Below are positions 1 to 5,145 of a stretch of DNA of 5,145 bases, piece by piece. The stretch comes from CADEED01 sp044871085. Lineage in GTDB: Bacteria; Pseudomonadota; Gammaproteobacteria; Steroidobacterales; Steroidobacteraceae. The stretch covers positions 1-5,145 of the forward strand of contig JBIOZI010000322.1 in NCBI GenBank assembly GCA_044871085.1. Reading direction: 5' to 3'. The position numbers and the translations under genes were made by a program. Below the pieces are notes generated by a model, which made no database searches, had not been told where the DNA came from, and worked only from the letters and a program-made list of their open reading frames with translations. Each line of letters begins with the position of its first letter. The stretch's first letter is position 1.

Positions 1-1487
1 GTGTGACCCGTGCGAGGTTCGGCACCGATTGACGGTTCGGGGCCAATCCCCAACTGGCGGCGCCAGAAGGCGCCCATCACTTCGTTGTCGACGCCCTTGG
101 TTTCAGGCACGAAGCGCAGCACGACGAAGCCCGCGACGAATGCGAACCCGCCGTAGATCCAGAACGGCAGTGCGCCGTGCGCGTGCACATTGATCGCCGC
201 GGAGCCGAACAGCGCGGGGAACGAGGCACACACGCACAGGTTCGCGCCCCACTGCGCCCACACGGCGATGGACGTGGCGCGCGCGCGGATCGGCGCCGGG
301 AAGATCTCGGACAGCATGATCCACACGATGGGGCCGAACGACAGCCCGAGTCCGACCAGATAGCAGCAGATGGCGATGAGTCCGAACACGGGGTCACCGT
401 CGGCGCGCAGCAGCGTGCCCAGTACGAGCATGGACAGACCCATGATCACCGCCCCGAAGACGAGCAGCGGCTTGCGTCCGACGCGGTCGACCACCAGCAC
501 CACGCCCATCGTGGCGAGCACGTTGAGCGAGCGCGCCAGCAGCATGCCGAGGAGTGCCTCGTCCATGTGATAGCCCAGCCGCTCCAGGATCACCGGCCCG
601 TAGTACGAAATCGCCGTGAGACCGATGAACTGCTGCAGGATGTTGAGCGCGATGCCGACGAACAGCACGCGCATGCCGAACGAGAGTACCGGCGCGGCAT
701 CGGGCTTCTGTTTCGCGCTGGCTTCGAGCTCTTCCATGGCCGCGCGCATCTCCTCGGGCTCCGCGGTCTGCTCGAGCGTGCGGCGCACCTCTTCCGTACG
801 GCCCCGCCGCAGCAACCACACGGGGCTCTCGGGCACGGTGAAGCTCATGGAGAACAGCGCCAGCGCCGGCACCGCCAGCGCCAGGTTCATGTAGCGCCAG
901 CCCGAGGACAGCACCCAGGCGTCGTCGCCCTGCAGCGCGATGCCCCAGTTCACACACAACGCTATGCAGATGCCGCCGGCGATCGCGATCTGCTGATACG
1001 CGCCGATCTGGCCGCGCACCGCGCTCGGGGCGAATTCGCCGACGTACATGGGAGCGACGAACGACGCCAGCGCCACGGCGAAGCCGCCGATGAAGCGATA
1101 GACGATGAAAGGCCACAACGCGTCCGGCGTCGACGTGCCGAGGGGCGCCAGGCCGATTTCGGGAAAGGCCGAACCCACCGCCGACACCACGAACAGCAGC
1201 GCCGCGATGATGATGGGCACCTTGCGCCCCAGCTTCTCCGCGAGGATGCGCGCGAGCAGCGAGCCCGCGATGGTACCCGGCAGCGCCGAGCACACCGCGA
1301 AGCCCAGCAACAGGTGGCCGGCCGTTTCGCCCAAGCCGCGCGGCGCGATGAAATTGTGATCGAGCGCGCCGACCACGCCCGAGATCAACGCGAAGCAGTA
1401 GCCGCCCAGCAGCCAGCTCAGCGCCGACACGAACGTGGTGCCCGTGACCGCCTTGATGTGATTGGTGGTGACCTTACCGTGTTTCAT
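1..1487 (-). CDS. Sugar-porter MFS transporter, XylE/GLUT-like, second of a tandem pair; C-terminus runs off the left edge
   Basis: Predicted 12-helix inner-membrane permease of the sugar porter family, probably moving a monosaccharide. The frame is open for 495 codons from ATG 1487 to the window edge with no stop, so only the extreme C-terminal tail is missing. Family marks are LGRK (86-89), E151 to R158 after TM4, PESP..L (219-225), VDRVGRKP (333-340) and PETKG (461-465). Compared by hand with E. coli XylE, it keeps Arg131 (XylE R133), Gln166 (Q168), Gln285/Gln286 (Q288/Q289), Asn322 (N325), Trp389 (W392) and Gln412 (Q415). It differs at Cys31 (D27), Gly28 (F24), Thr291 (N294) and Ile173 (Q175). 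The start follows GAGG by 10 bases and matches the start of the upstream paralogue. It lies 18 bases after that gene, so is probably co-transcribed. The family is secure; the sugar and the coupling mode are unknown. Confidence 0.93.
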   Translation of the reverse strand, partial: MKHGKVTTNHIKAVTGTTFVSALSWLLGGYCFALISGVVGALDHNFIAPRGLGETAGHLLLGFAVCSALPGTIAGSLLARILAEKLGRKVPIIIAALLFVVSAVGSAFPEIGLAPLGTSTPDALWPFIVYRFIGGFAVALASFVAPMYVGEFAPSAVRGQIGAYQQIAIAGGICIALCVNWGIALQGDDAWVLSSGWRYMNLALAVPALALFSMSFTVPESPVWLLRRGRTEEVRRTLEQTAEPEEMRAAMEELEASAKQKPDAAPVLSFGMRVLFVGIALNILQQFIGLTAISYYGPVILERLGYHMDEALLGMLLARSLNVLATMGVVLVVDRVGRKPLLVFGAVIMGLSMLVLGTLLRADGDPVFGLIAICCYLVGLGLSFGPIVWIMLSEIFPAPIRARATSIAVWAQWGANLCVCASFPALFGSAAINVHAHGALPFWIYGGFAFVAGFVVLRFVPETKGVDNEVMGAFWRRQLGIGPEPSIGAEPRTGH

Positions 1488-1497
1488 GCCGTGGCCG

Positions 1498-1501
1498 CCT
1501 C
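1498..1501 (-). promoter_or_regulatory. Ribosome binding site of the second transporter
   Basis: GAGG, extended to ACGAGG, lies ten bases before ATG 1487 in the 18-base gap between the transporters. The spacing is slightly long but workable. Confidence 0.5.
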
Positions 1502-1505
1502 GTGA

Positions 1506-2966
1506 TCAGGCCCGCGCGACGTCGAGTCGCGCCTCGCGCCGCCAGAACGCACCGAGGGCGTCGTGGTCGACTCCCTTGGTCTCCGGGACGTAGCGCATGA
1601 CCAGGAATGCCGCGAGCATCGCGAACGCCCCGTACACCCAGAATGGAAACCCGTGGTGCGAAAAGCTCGTGAGGAAGCTGCTGCCGAACAACACCGGGAA
1701 GGTGGACGCCACGAGGAAATTCGCCGCCCATTGCGCCGCGATCGCGATCGACATCGCCTGCCCGCGAATGGGCGCGGGGAAGATCTCCGACATCAGGATC
1801 CAGACGATCGGACCGAACGACATTCCGAGACCGGCCAGGTAGCAGCAGATCGCCACCAGGCCGTACGCGCCCGCTTGCTCCGTGCCGAACAACGTGCCGA
1901 TGGCCATCATCGCGAATCCCATGATGAGCGCACCCATGATGAGCAAGGGCTTGCGGCCGACGCGGTCGACGATGAGGACGACGATCATCGTGGCGAGCAG
2001 GTTCAGGCAGCGCGCGATGAGGACGCCGAGATACGCGGCATCCATGTGGAATCCCATCTTCATCAGGATCTGCGGGCCGTAGTACGAGATCGCGTTCAAT
2101 CCCACCAGCTGCTGCAGCACGCTGAGCGCGACACCGACCAGCACCACCCGGCCTCCGAAGGCGAACAACGGCGCGGGCTTCTCGGCGGCCCGCGACTCGT
2201 GCGCGAGCTCCTCGAGCATCTCGCGCACCTCCTCGGCATCCGCGGAGCGCGCCAGCGCGCGCCGCGCCTGCTCGATGCGCCCGTGGCGTACCAGCCAGCT
2301 CGGCGATTCGGGCACGGTGAACGACAGCCAGAAGAACGCGATGGACGGCACCGCCAGCGACAACATCATGTAGCGCCAGCCCACTCCGAGCACCCAGGCG
2401 TCATCGCCCTGCAGCGCGATGCCCCAGTTGACGAACAGCACCAGCGCGATGCCGCCGGCGATCGCGATCTGCTGGTACGCGCCCAACTGTCCGCGCACCG
2501 CGCTCGGCGCGAACTCCGCCACGTACATCGGCGCGACCACGGACGCCAGGCCGACGGCCATGCCGCCGAGCACGCGATAGACGATGAACGGCCAGATCGC
2601 ATCGGCCCCGAGGCTGCCGACGGCGCCGAAGCCGATCTCGGGGAATGCCGAGCCGAATGCCGATACCAGGAACAGCACCGCCGCGAGGATCATCGGCCGC
2701 TTGCGCCCTAACAACTCGGCGGTGCGGCGCGCCGCGAGCGCACCGATGATGGTGCCGAGCAGCGCCGCGCACACCGTGAACCCCAGCAGGAAGTTCGCGG
2801 CCGTCTCCTGCATGTGCCGCGGCGCGATGAAATTCTGGTCGATCGCACCGACCACGCCCGAGATCACGGCCGTGCAATACCCGAACAGCAGCGACGACAG
2901 CGTCGACACGAAGGTGGTGCCGGTGACCGCCTGGATGTGGCTGGTGGATACCTTGACGACCTTCAT
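1506..2966 (-). CDS. Sugar-porter MFS transporter, XylE/GLUT-like, complete (486 aa), first of a tandem pair
   Basis: Inner-membrane sugar permease of the MFS sugar porter family, close in length to E. coli XylE (491 aa). Twelve hydrophobic helices can be traced, with a charged cytoplasmic loop at about 221-270 between TM6 and TM7. Motifs are LLFGY (26-30), LGRK (86-89), VYR in TM4 (129-131), EFAPSAVRG (151-159), PESPSWL (219-225), LQQLVGLN (284-291), VDRVGRKP (333-340), SEIFPAPIRG (393-402) and PETKG (461-465). Sugar-contact positions known from XylE are present as Phe28, Gln166, Gln285, Gln286, Asn291, Asn322, Trp389 and Gln412. Two differ: XylE D27, the proton-coupling Asp, is Cys31, and Q175 is Ile173. 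ATG 2966 follows GAGGGA by 8 bases. The kinase stop is 12 bases upstream, suggesting translational coupling. The pocket resembles that of pentose/hexose carriers, but the sugar and whether transport is proton-driven or facilitated cannot be decided. Confidence 0.96.
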   Translation of the reverse strand: MKVVKVSTSHIQAVTGTTFVSTLSSLLFGYCTAVISGVVGAIDQNFIAPRHMQETAANFLLGFTVCAALLGTIIGALAARRTAELLGRKRPMILAAVLFLVSAFGSAFPEIGFGAVGSLGADAIWPFIVYRVLGGMAVGLASVVAPMYVAEFAPSAVRGQLGAYQQIAIAGGIALVLFVNWGIALQGDDAWVLGVGWRYMMLSLAVPSIAFFWLSFTVPESPSWLVRHGRIEQARRALARSADAEEVREMLEELAHESRAAEKPAPLFAFGGRVVLVGVALSVLQQLVGLNAISYYGPQILMKMGFHMDAAYLGVLIARCLNLLATMIVVLIVDRVGRKPLLIMGALIMGFAMMAIGTLFGTEQAGAYGLVAICCYLAGLGMSFGPIVWILMSEIFPAPIRGQAMSIAIAAQWAANFLVASTFPVLFGSSFLTSFSHHGFPFWVYGAFAMLAAFLVMRYVPETKGVDHDALGAFWRREARLDVARA

Positions 2967-2974
2967 CGGGCGCG

Positions 2975-2980
2975 TCCCTC
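2975..2980 (-). promoter_or_regulatory. Ribosome binding site of the first transporter, overlapping the kinase stop codon
   Basis: GAGGGA stands eight bases before ATG 2966 and overlaps two bases of the kinase TGA (2979-2981). Ribosomes ending on the kinase would finish on this site, which favours translational coupling. Confidence 0.75.
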
Positions 2981-3872
2981 ACGCCGCCGCTGAAGAAGTG
3001 GACGGTCCGCCGATCGGCAGCCGGATGAAGAACGTCGTGCCGGCGCCGATCTCCGTCTCGAAGTGCAGCGTGCCTCCGTGCTTGTCGACGACGACGGTGC
3101 GGGCGATCGCGAGACCCTGCCCCGTTCCCTTGCCCACTTCCTTGGTGGTGAAGAACGGATCGAAGATGCGCGAGCGCACGTCGACCGGAATGCCCTTACC
3201 CGTGTCGCCGATCGAAATCTCCACCTGGTCGCCGAGCACGCGCGTCGCCACGCGGATCTTGCCCTTCTTGTCCGTGCCCCGGACCACGTCGCCGATGGCA
3301 TGGGACGCGTTGACGATGAGGTTCAGCACCACCTGGTTGATCTCGCCCGCGTAGCAGTTCACCAGCGGCAGATCGCCGAGCGCCGTCTCGACCTCGGCGA
3401 CGTACTTGTATTCGTTCGAGGCGATGACGAGCGTGCTCGAGATGGCCTGGTTCAAATCGGACTGCGACATCTCCTTGCGGTCCGGGTGCGCGAACTCCTT
3501 CATCGAGCGCACGATGGCGGCCACGCGCCCGAGGCCGTCGCGCGCGCGATCGAGCGCCACCGGCGCGTTCTCGAGGATGTAGTCGAGGTCGGCGTCGTCT
3601 TCGGCCTCCTCCGCCGCCTTGGCGGCGGCCGCGACGTCCGCACCCTGTTCGGTGGCGGTGCGCAGCTCGCGGTACTTGTCGACGATCTGGGTGAGATCAT
3701 CCATCGCCTCGCGCACGAAGTGCACGCTGTCGGAGACGAACTGCACCGGGGTGTTGATCTCGTGCGCCACGCCCGCGGCGAGCCGGCCGACGCTCTCGAG
3801 CTTCTGGGCCTGCGCCAATTCGTTCTCGAGCCGGCGCTGGTCGGTGACGTCGAGCATCATGCCGCGCAGCAC
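2979..3872 (-). CDS. C-terminal part of the split sensor kinase: end of PAC, DHp and HATPase_c (297 aa from GTG 3872)
   Basis: Soluble kinase core left downstream of the in-frame TGA. From the GTG at 3872, His37 (AHEINTPVQFV) is the predicted phospho-acceptor. The ATPase shows N box Asn184 and Asn188, G1 DTGKGIP (223-229), F box FDPFF (237-241) and G2 GKGTGQGL (247-254). The HEINTPVQF form of the H box belongs to a recognisable group of PAS-linked kinases. The start is uncertain: GTG 3872 has no good Shine-Dalgarno sequence, while ATG 3860 has AAGGTG nine bases upstream. As residues before about 12 are the tail of a PAC domain, this is more likely the rear of one protein than a gene of its own. 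The stop TGA at 2979-2981 lies within the Shine-Dalgarno region of the first transporter. Confidence 0.8.
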   Translation of the reverse strand: MLRGMMLDVTDQRRLENELAQAQKLESVGRLAAGVAHEINTPVQFVSDSVHFVREAMDDLTQIVDKYRELRTATEQGADVAAAAKAAEEAEDDADLDYILENAPVALDRARDGLGRVAAIVRSMKEFAHPDRKEMSQSDLNQAISSTLVIASNEYKYVAEVETALGDLPLVNCYAGEINQVVLNLIVNASHAIGDVVRGTDKKGKIRVATRVLGDQVEISIGDTGKGIPVDVRSRIFDPFFTTKEVGKGTGQGLAIARTVVVDKHGGTLHFETEIGAGTTFFIRLPIGGPSTSSAAA

Positions 3873-3875
3873 CTT
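3870..3875 (-). promoter_or_regulatory. Possible internal ribosome binding site for the kinase core
   Basis: AAGGTG on the minus strand stands nine bases before ATG 3860. It could allow reinitiation after the TGA 40 bases upstream, giving the DHp-ATPase part alone. The match is weak and may be chance, since these bases also encode Lys-Val of the PAC domain. Confidence 0.25.
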
Positions 3876-3914
3876 GTGCTGGCCGGTGCTGCCGCTCTGC
3901 TCGCAGCTCGCGAC

Positions 3915-3917
3915 TCA
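3915..3917 (-). other. In-frame TGA replacing the conserved PAC-domain Trp codon of the kinase
   Basis: The frames before and after this codon are the same: ATG 4895 to GTG 3872 is exactly 341 codons. Upstream it reads DDERVDLR and downstream VASCEQ, continuing after 14 codons into LRGMMLDVTDQRRLE, the typical PAC ending. Many PAC domains read R-W-V at this place, so TGG to TGA is the simplest explanation. TGA also ends the kinase frame itself and the first transporter, and Trp is written TGG elsewhere in the window, so a TGA=Trp code does not fit. Confidence 0.9.
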
Positions 3918-4895
3918 GCGCAGGTCGACGCGCTCGTCGTCCTGGGTGAGAACCGTGGTCTCCACCTCGAAGTTGCCGCTCTTGCTCTCGTCGATGCGGC
4001 TGCGCACCGGGCCGTTGCGATCGCGCGGCATGAGCCTGTCGAGGAAGCCGGTCTGCTTCCACAGCTCCTCGCCGAAACCCAGGCGCTGCGGGCCCTGCGG
4101 CCCGATGTACTCGAAATGGCCGTCGTCGACGTCGAGCGCGAACGGGATCGCCTGCGTGCCTTCGACCACCAGGCGGTACTGCTCGCGGCCGCGCTCCAGC
4201 TCCTGGGTGCGCTCCGACACCAGCTTCTCCAGGCGTTGCTTCTCGGTGCGCTCCATCTGGCGGCGCTCCTCGAACATGCGCACCACCTCCGACATCATCA
4301 CGCTGAAGGAATGCGCGAGCGCCAGCAGGATGGCGAACAGCAGAACCACCGCGGTGGTCATCGCCGGGAATTGCGCGGCGCGGAAGCGCGCCGAGGCGAT
4401 GTGCTCGGTGGACAGCGCGAGGTAGAGATGGCCCGACGCCGCCTCGCCGCTGTACAGGTCGCGCACGATGAGCATGACGCGGTCGTCCTTTAGCTTGACG
4501 TCGTGGTCCTCCACCAGCGCCGCCGGAAACTCGCCGTGTCCCGCGAGCGGTTTGCCGTCGGCGCCGTACACCGCGACGCCGTAGACGTTGCGGTCGCTGA
4601 GCATCGGACGCAGCACTTCGTTCGCGAGCGTGGAATCGTTGAACGCCACCGCCCCATACAGCTGCTGCGTGAGATTCGCGGTGTACATCGTCGCCTTGGC
4701 GCGCGCACTCTCCTCGAGCGACGTGGAGTCGAAGGTCACATAGCCGACGATGCCCGCGATGGCGCTGAGGATGAACACCAGCGCCAGACTGCCCATGAGC
4801 TGCGCCTGCAGCGGCAGGTCGGTCGTGGTCGTCGCCCGGCCGGCCGGGTCGGGCGGCGTGCGACCGGCGGGTTCTTCGTTCTGCGCGTCATTCAT
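3915..4895 (-). CDS. N-terminal part of the split sensor kinase: TM1, periplasmic sensor, TM2, coiled coil, most of PAS (326 aa)
   Basis: This is what would be made if the TGA at 3915-3917 is real. ATG 4895 is supported by GGAG six bases upstream. TM1 (about 33-55) and TM2 (about 178-198) flank a roughly 120-residue periplasmic domain. Its pattern (long helix with TANLTQQL, then DRNVYGVAVYGADGKPLA at 101-118) resembles the CHASE8 family; I judge this by eye, moderately sure. After TM2 comes an Arg/Glu-rich coiled coil (204-240) in place of a clear HAMP domain, then a PAS domain starting near Tyr240 that is cut off within its last strands at Arg326. The product would have no His box or ATPase domain, so it could bind a signal and dimerise but could not signal as a kinase alone. 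Confidence 0.8.
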   Translation of the reverse strand: MNDAQNEEPAGRTPPDPAGRATTTTDLPLQAQLMGSLALVFILSAIAGIVGYVTFDSTSLEESARAKATMYTANLTQQLYGAVAFNDSTLANEVLRPMLSDRNVYGVAVYGADGKPLAGHGEFPAALVEDHDVKLKDDRVMLIVRDLYSGEAASGHLYLALSTEHIASARFRAAQFPAMTTAVVLLFAILLALAHSFSVMMSEVVRMFEERRQMERTEKQRLEKLVSERTQELERGREQYRLVVEGTQAIPFALDVDDGHFEYIGPQGPQRLGFGEELWKQTGFLDRLMPRDRNGPVRSRIDESKSGNFEVETTVLTQDDERVDLR

Positions 4896-4901
4896 CCAAT
4901 G

Positions 4902-4905
4902 CTCC
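4902..4905 (-). promoter_or_regulatory. Ribosome binding site of the sensor kinase
   Basis: GGAG lies six bases before ATG 4895 and fixes this start. It sits four bases after the foot of a nested hairpin (4910-4943), so access to it might depend on how that RNA folds. Confidence 0.7.
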
Positions 4906-4909
4906 GTCA

Positions 4910-4943
4910 GGACCGCACGAACGGGCGAATAGCCCGTCGGTCC
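4910..4943 (-). promoter_or_regulatory. Nested hairpin in the kinase 5' leader, just upstream of the ribosome binding site
   Basis: In the minus-strand RNA, GGACCG (4943-4938) pairs with CGGTCC (4915-4910). Directly inside it ACGGGC (4937-4932) pairs with GCCCGT (4926-4921) around the loop TATTC, leaving a five-base bulge TCGTG on the 3' side. Both stems are perfect 6-base pairings. There is no U-tract, so it is not an intrinsic terminator. It could stabilise the 5' end or control access to the GGAG four bases downstream; I do not recognise a named riboswitch. Confidence 0.5.
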
Positions 4944-4950
4944 AGCAGGT

Positions 4951-4978
4951 TTATCGGTAGAAAGCGCCGTTCCCTTGA
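4951..4978 (-). promoter_or_regulatory. Candidate sigma-28 (FliA)-type promoter of the kinase-transporter operon
   Basis: On the minus strand TCAAGGGA (4978-4971) is followed after 12 bases by ACCGATAA (4958-4951). The FliA consensus is TAAAGTTT, 11 bases, GCCGATAA, so the -10 half matches 7 of 8, the start of the -35 half matches well and the spacer is one base long. No good sigma-70 pair is seen nearby. Transcription would start near 4944, just at the foot of the leader hairpin and about 50 bases before the ATG. If correct, the operon would be tied to the motility regulon. This is a motif match only. Confidence 0.45.
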
Positions 4979-4997
4979 CCCTCCCGACGTCTCAATA

Positions 4998-5010
4998 CCC
5001 GCAAGGCGGG
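4998..5010. repeat. Short inverted repeat, 5-base stem with 3-base loop
   Basis: CCCGC (4998-5002) and GCGGG (5006-5010) are perfect complements around AAG. There is no T-run on either side, so no terminator call. It lies upstream of the candidate promoter and may be chance in such GC-rich DNA. Confidence 0.4.
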
Positions 5011-5016
5011 CGCCCC

Positions 5017-5040
5017 CGGACGGCAAGAACGGGCCGTCCG
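5017..5040. repeat. Inverted repeat, 7-base stem with 10-base loop
   Basis: CGGACGG (5017-5023) is the perfect complement of CCGTCCG (5034-5040). It could be a dyad for a regulator upstream of the operon promoter, or a hairpin in an upstream transcript. No T-run follows on either strand. Confidence 0.45.
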
Positions 5041-5042
5041 CG

Positions 5043-5089
5043 CCCCTGTGACGCGAGTCTCAGGGCCGGCAAGGAACTGCCTGAAGGGG
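5043..5089. repeat. Compound inverted repeat in the upstream region
   Basis: CCCCT (5043-5047) complements AGGGG (5085-5089). Inside it TCAGG (5060-5064) complements CCTGA (5080-5084), so the two 3' arms are contiguous while a 12-base bulge separates the 5' arms. An alternative pairing GGCA (5068-5071) with TGCC (5078-5081) competes with the inner stem. Its function is unknown. Confidence 0.35.
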
Positions 5090-5100
5090 TTTCGCCTCGT

Positions 5101-5145
5101 CGACGGCCGCCCGGGCCCGCGGCGGGCCGGGCGCGGGGGGGGGGG
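5101..5145. other. GC-saturated, low-complexity right edge ending in 11 G
   Basis: Of 45 bases only one (A at 5103) is not G or C, and the last 11 (5135-5145) are all G. A 7-base inverted repeat (5114-5120 with 5122-5128, one base between) sits just before it. This looks like a contig end where sequencing or assembly failed rather than gene sequence. The whole stretch 4896-5145 holds no convincing reading frame. Confidence 0.6.

Larger units (their letters stand above)
2979..4895 (-). pseudogene. Membrane sensor histidine kinase (CHASE8-like sensor, PAS, HisKA, HATPase_c), interrupted by one in-frame TGA
   Basis: Read through the TGA at codon 327, this is one 638-residue sensor kinase with no other lesion. 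Order of parts: cytoplasmic Pro/Thr-rich N-terminus 1-30; TM1 about 33-55; extracytoplasmic sensor domain 56-176; TM2 about 178-198; coiled coil 204-240; PAS/PAC about 240-352; DHp with H-box His378 (AHEINTP); an Ala/Glu-rich stretch at 418-435 inside the DHp region; and an ATPase with N box Asn529, G1 box DTGKGIP from 564, F box FDPFF about 578-582 and G2 box GKGTGQGL about 588-595. The family autophosphorylates on His and passes phosphate to a response regulator; none is in view. Both halves are in the same frame and the missing residue falls where PAC domains carry Trp, so a single TGG-to-TGA change explains the split. Since only one base is wrong, a sequencing error is as plausible as a true pseudogene. 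It is the first gene of the probable operon with the two permeases. Confidence 0.8.

Noticed and set aside
177..1505. Long plus-strand open frame of 442 codons opposite the second transporter
   Set aside because: It is rich in His, Arg, Ala and Gln with no domain pattern, as expected for the antisense of a GC-rich gene. A similar frame lies opposite the paralogue at 1563-2711, which follows from the shared DNA rather than from coding.
3915..3917. TGA read as selenocysteine or as Trp under an alternative code
   Set aside because: PAC domains have Trp here, not Cys, and no selenocysteine element is recognisable after it. TGA also ends the kinase frame and the first transporter, so TGA is a normal stop in this genome.
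3063..4493. Plus-strand open frame of 476 codons opposite the kinase
   Set aside because: Composition is biased (Arg, His, Leu, Ala, Val), no motif is visible, and the minus strand carries clear kinase boxes over the same bases.
4910..4943. Known riboswitch class in the kinase leader
   Set aside because: The predicted transcript is only about 50 bases before the ATG and holds one nested hairpin; I can match it to no class I know, so no name is given.
4998..5040. Intrinsic terminator upstream of the operon
   Set aside because: The hairpins are GC-rich but neither strand has a T-run after the stem.
4503..5051. Plus-strand frame of 182 codons covering the kinase N-terminus and leader
   Set aside because: It is mostly antisense to the kinase, very Arg-rich, and has no recognisable domain; the candidate promoter and hairpins explain the non-coding part better.

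Overview
The window is a GC-rich bacterial fragment with every supported gene on the minus strand. GC content and protein style suggest a proteobacterium, perhaps a gammaproteobacterium; this is a weak inference and no taxonomic marker is present. Reading in the direction of transcription (right to left), the layout is: a GC-saturated right edge ending in 11 G; a roughly 200-base leader with several inverted repeats and a candidate flagellar-type (sigma-28-like) promoter; a membrane-bound sensor histidine kinase gene split by one in-frame TGA; a complete 486-residue sugar-porter MFS transporter; and a second transporter of the same kind whose 3' end lies beyond the left edge.

The three genes look like one operon. 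The kinase stop and the first transporter start are 12 bases apart, with the Shine-Dalgarno sequence overlapping the kinase stop codon. The two transporters are 18 bases apart. No terminator or internal promoter is evident between them. The two transporters are tandem paralogues: they align without a gap over their first 480 residues, at about 64% identity by hand count. Both resemble E. coli XylE and the GLUT family and keep most sugar-contacting residues. Both replace the proton-coupling Asp of XylE (D27) with Cys31, and the downstream copy has further changes in the binding pocket.

The kinase reads as one 638-codon frame: TM1, extracytoplasmic sensor domain, TM2, coiled coil, PAS/PAC, DHp with phospho-acceptor His378, and HATPase_c. 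Codon 327 is TGA exactly where PAC domains usually have a Trp, so this is probably a TGG-to-TGA change (recent mutation or sequence error). No response regulator is visible. A working picture is a sensor kinase co-transcribed with two sugar permeases, possibly sensing or signalling about sugar supply, but the ligand and sugars cannot be read from the sequence.

I did not find a clearly new biological system. The points most worth checking are the nonsense codon in the kinase, the lost proton-coupling Asp in both transporters, the divergent pocket of the second transporter, and the promoter and hairpin leader before the kinase.
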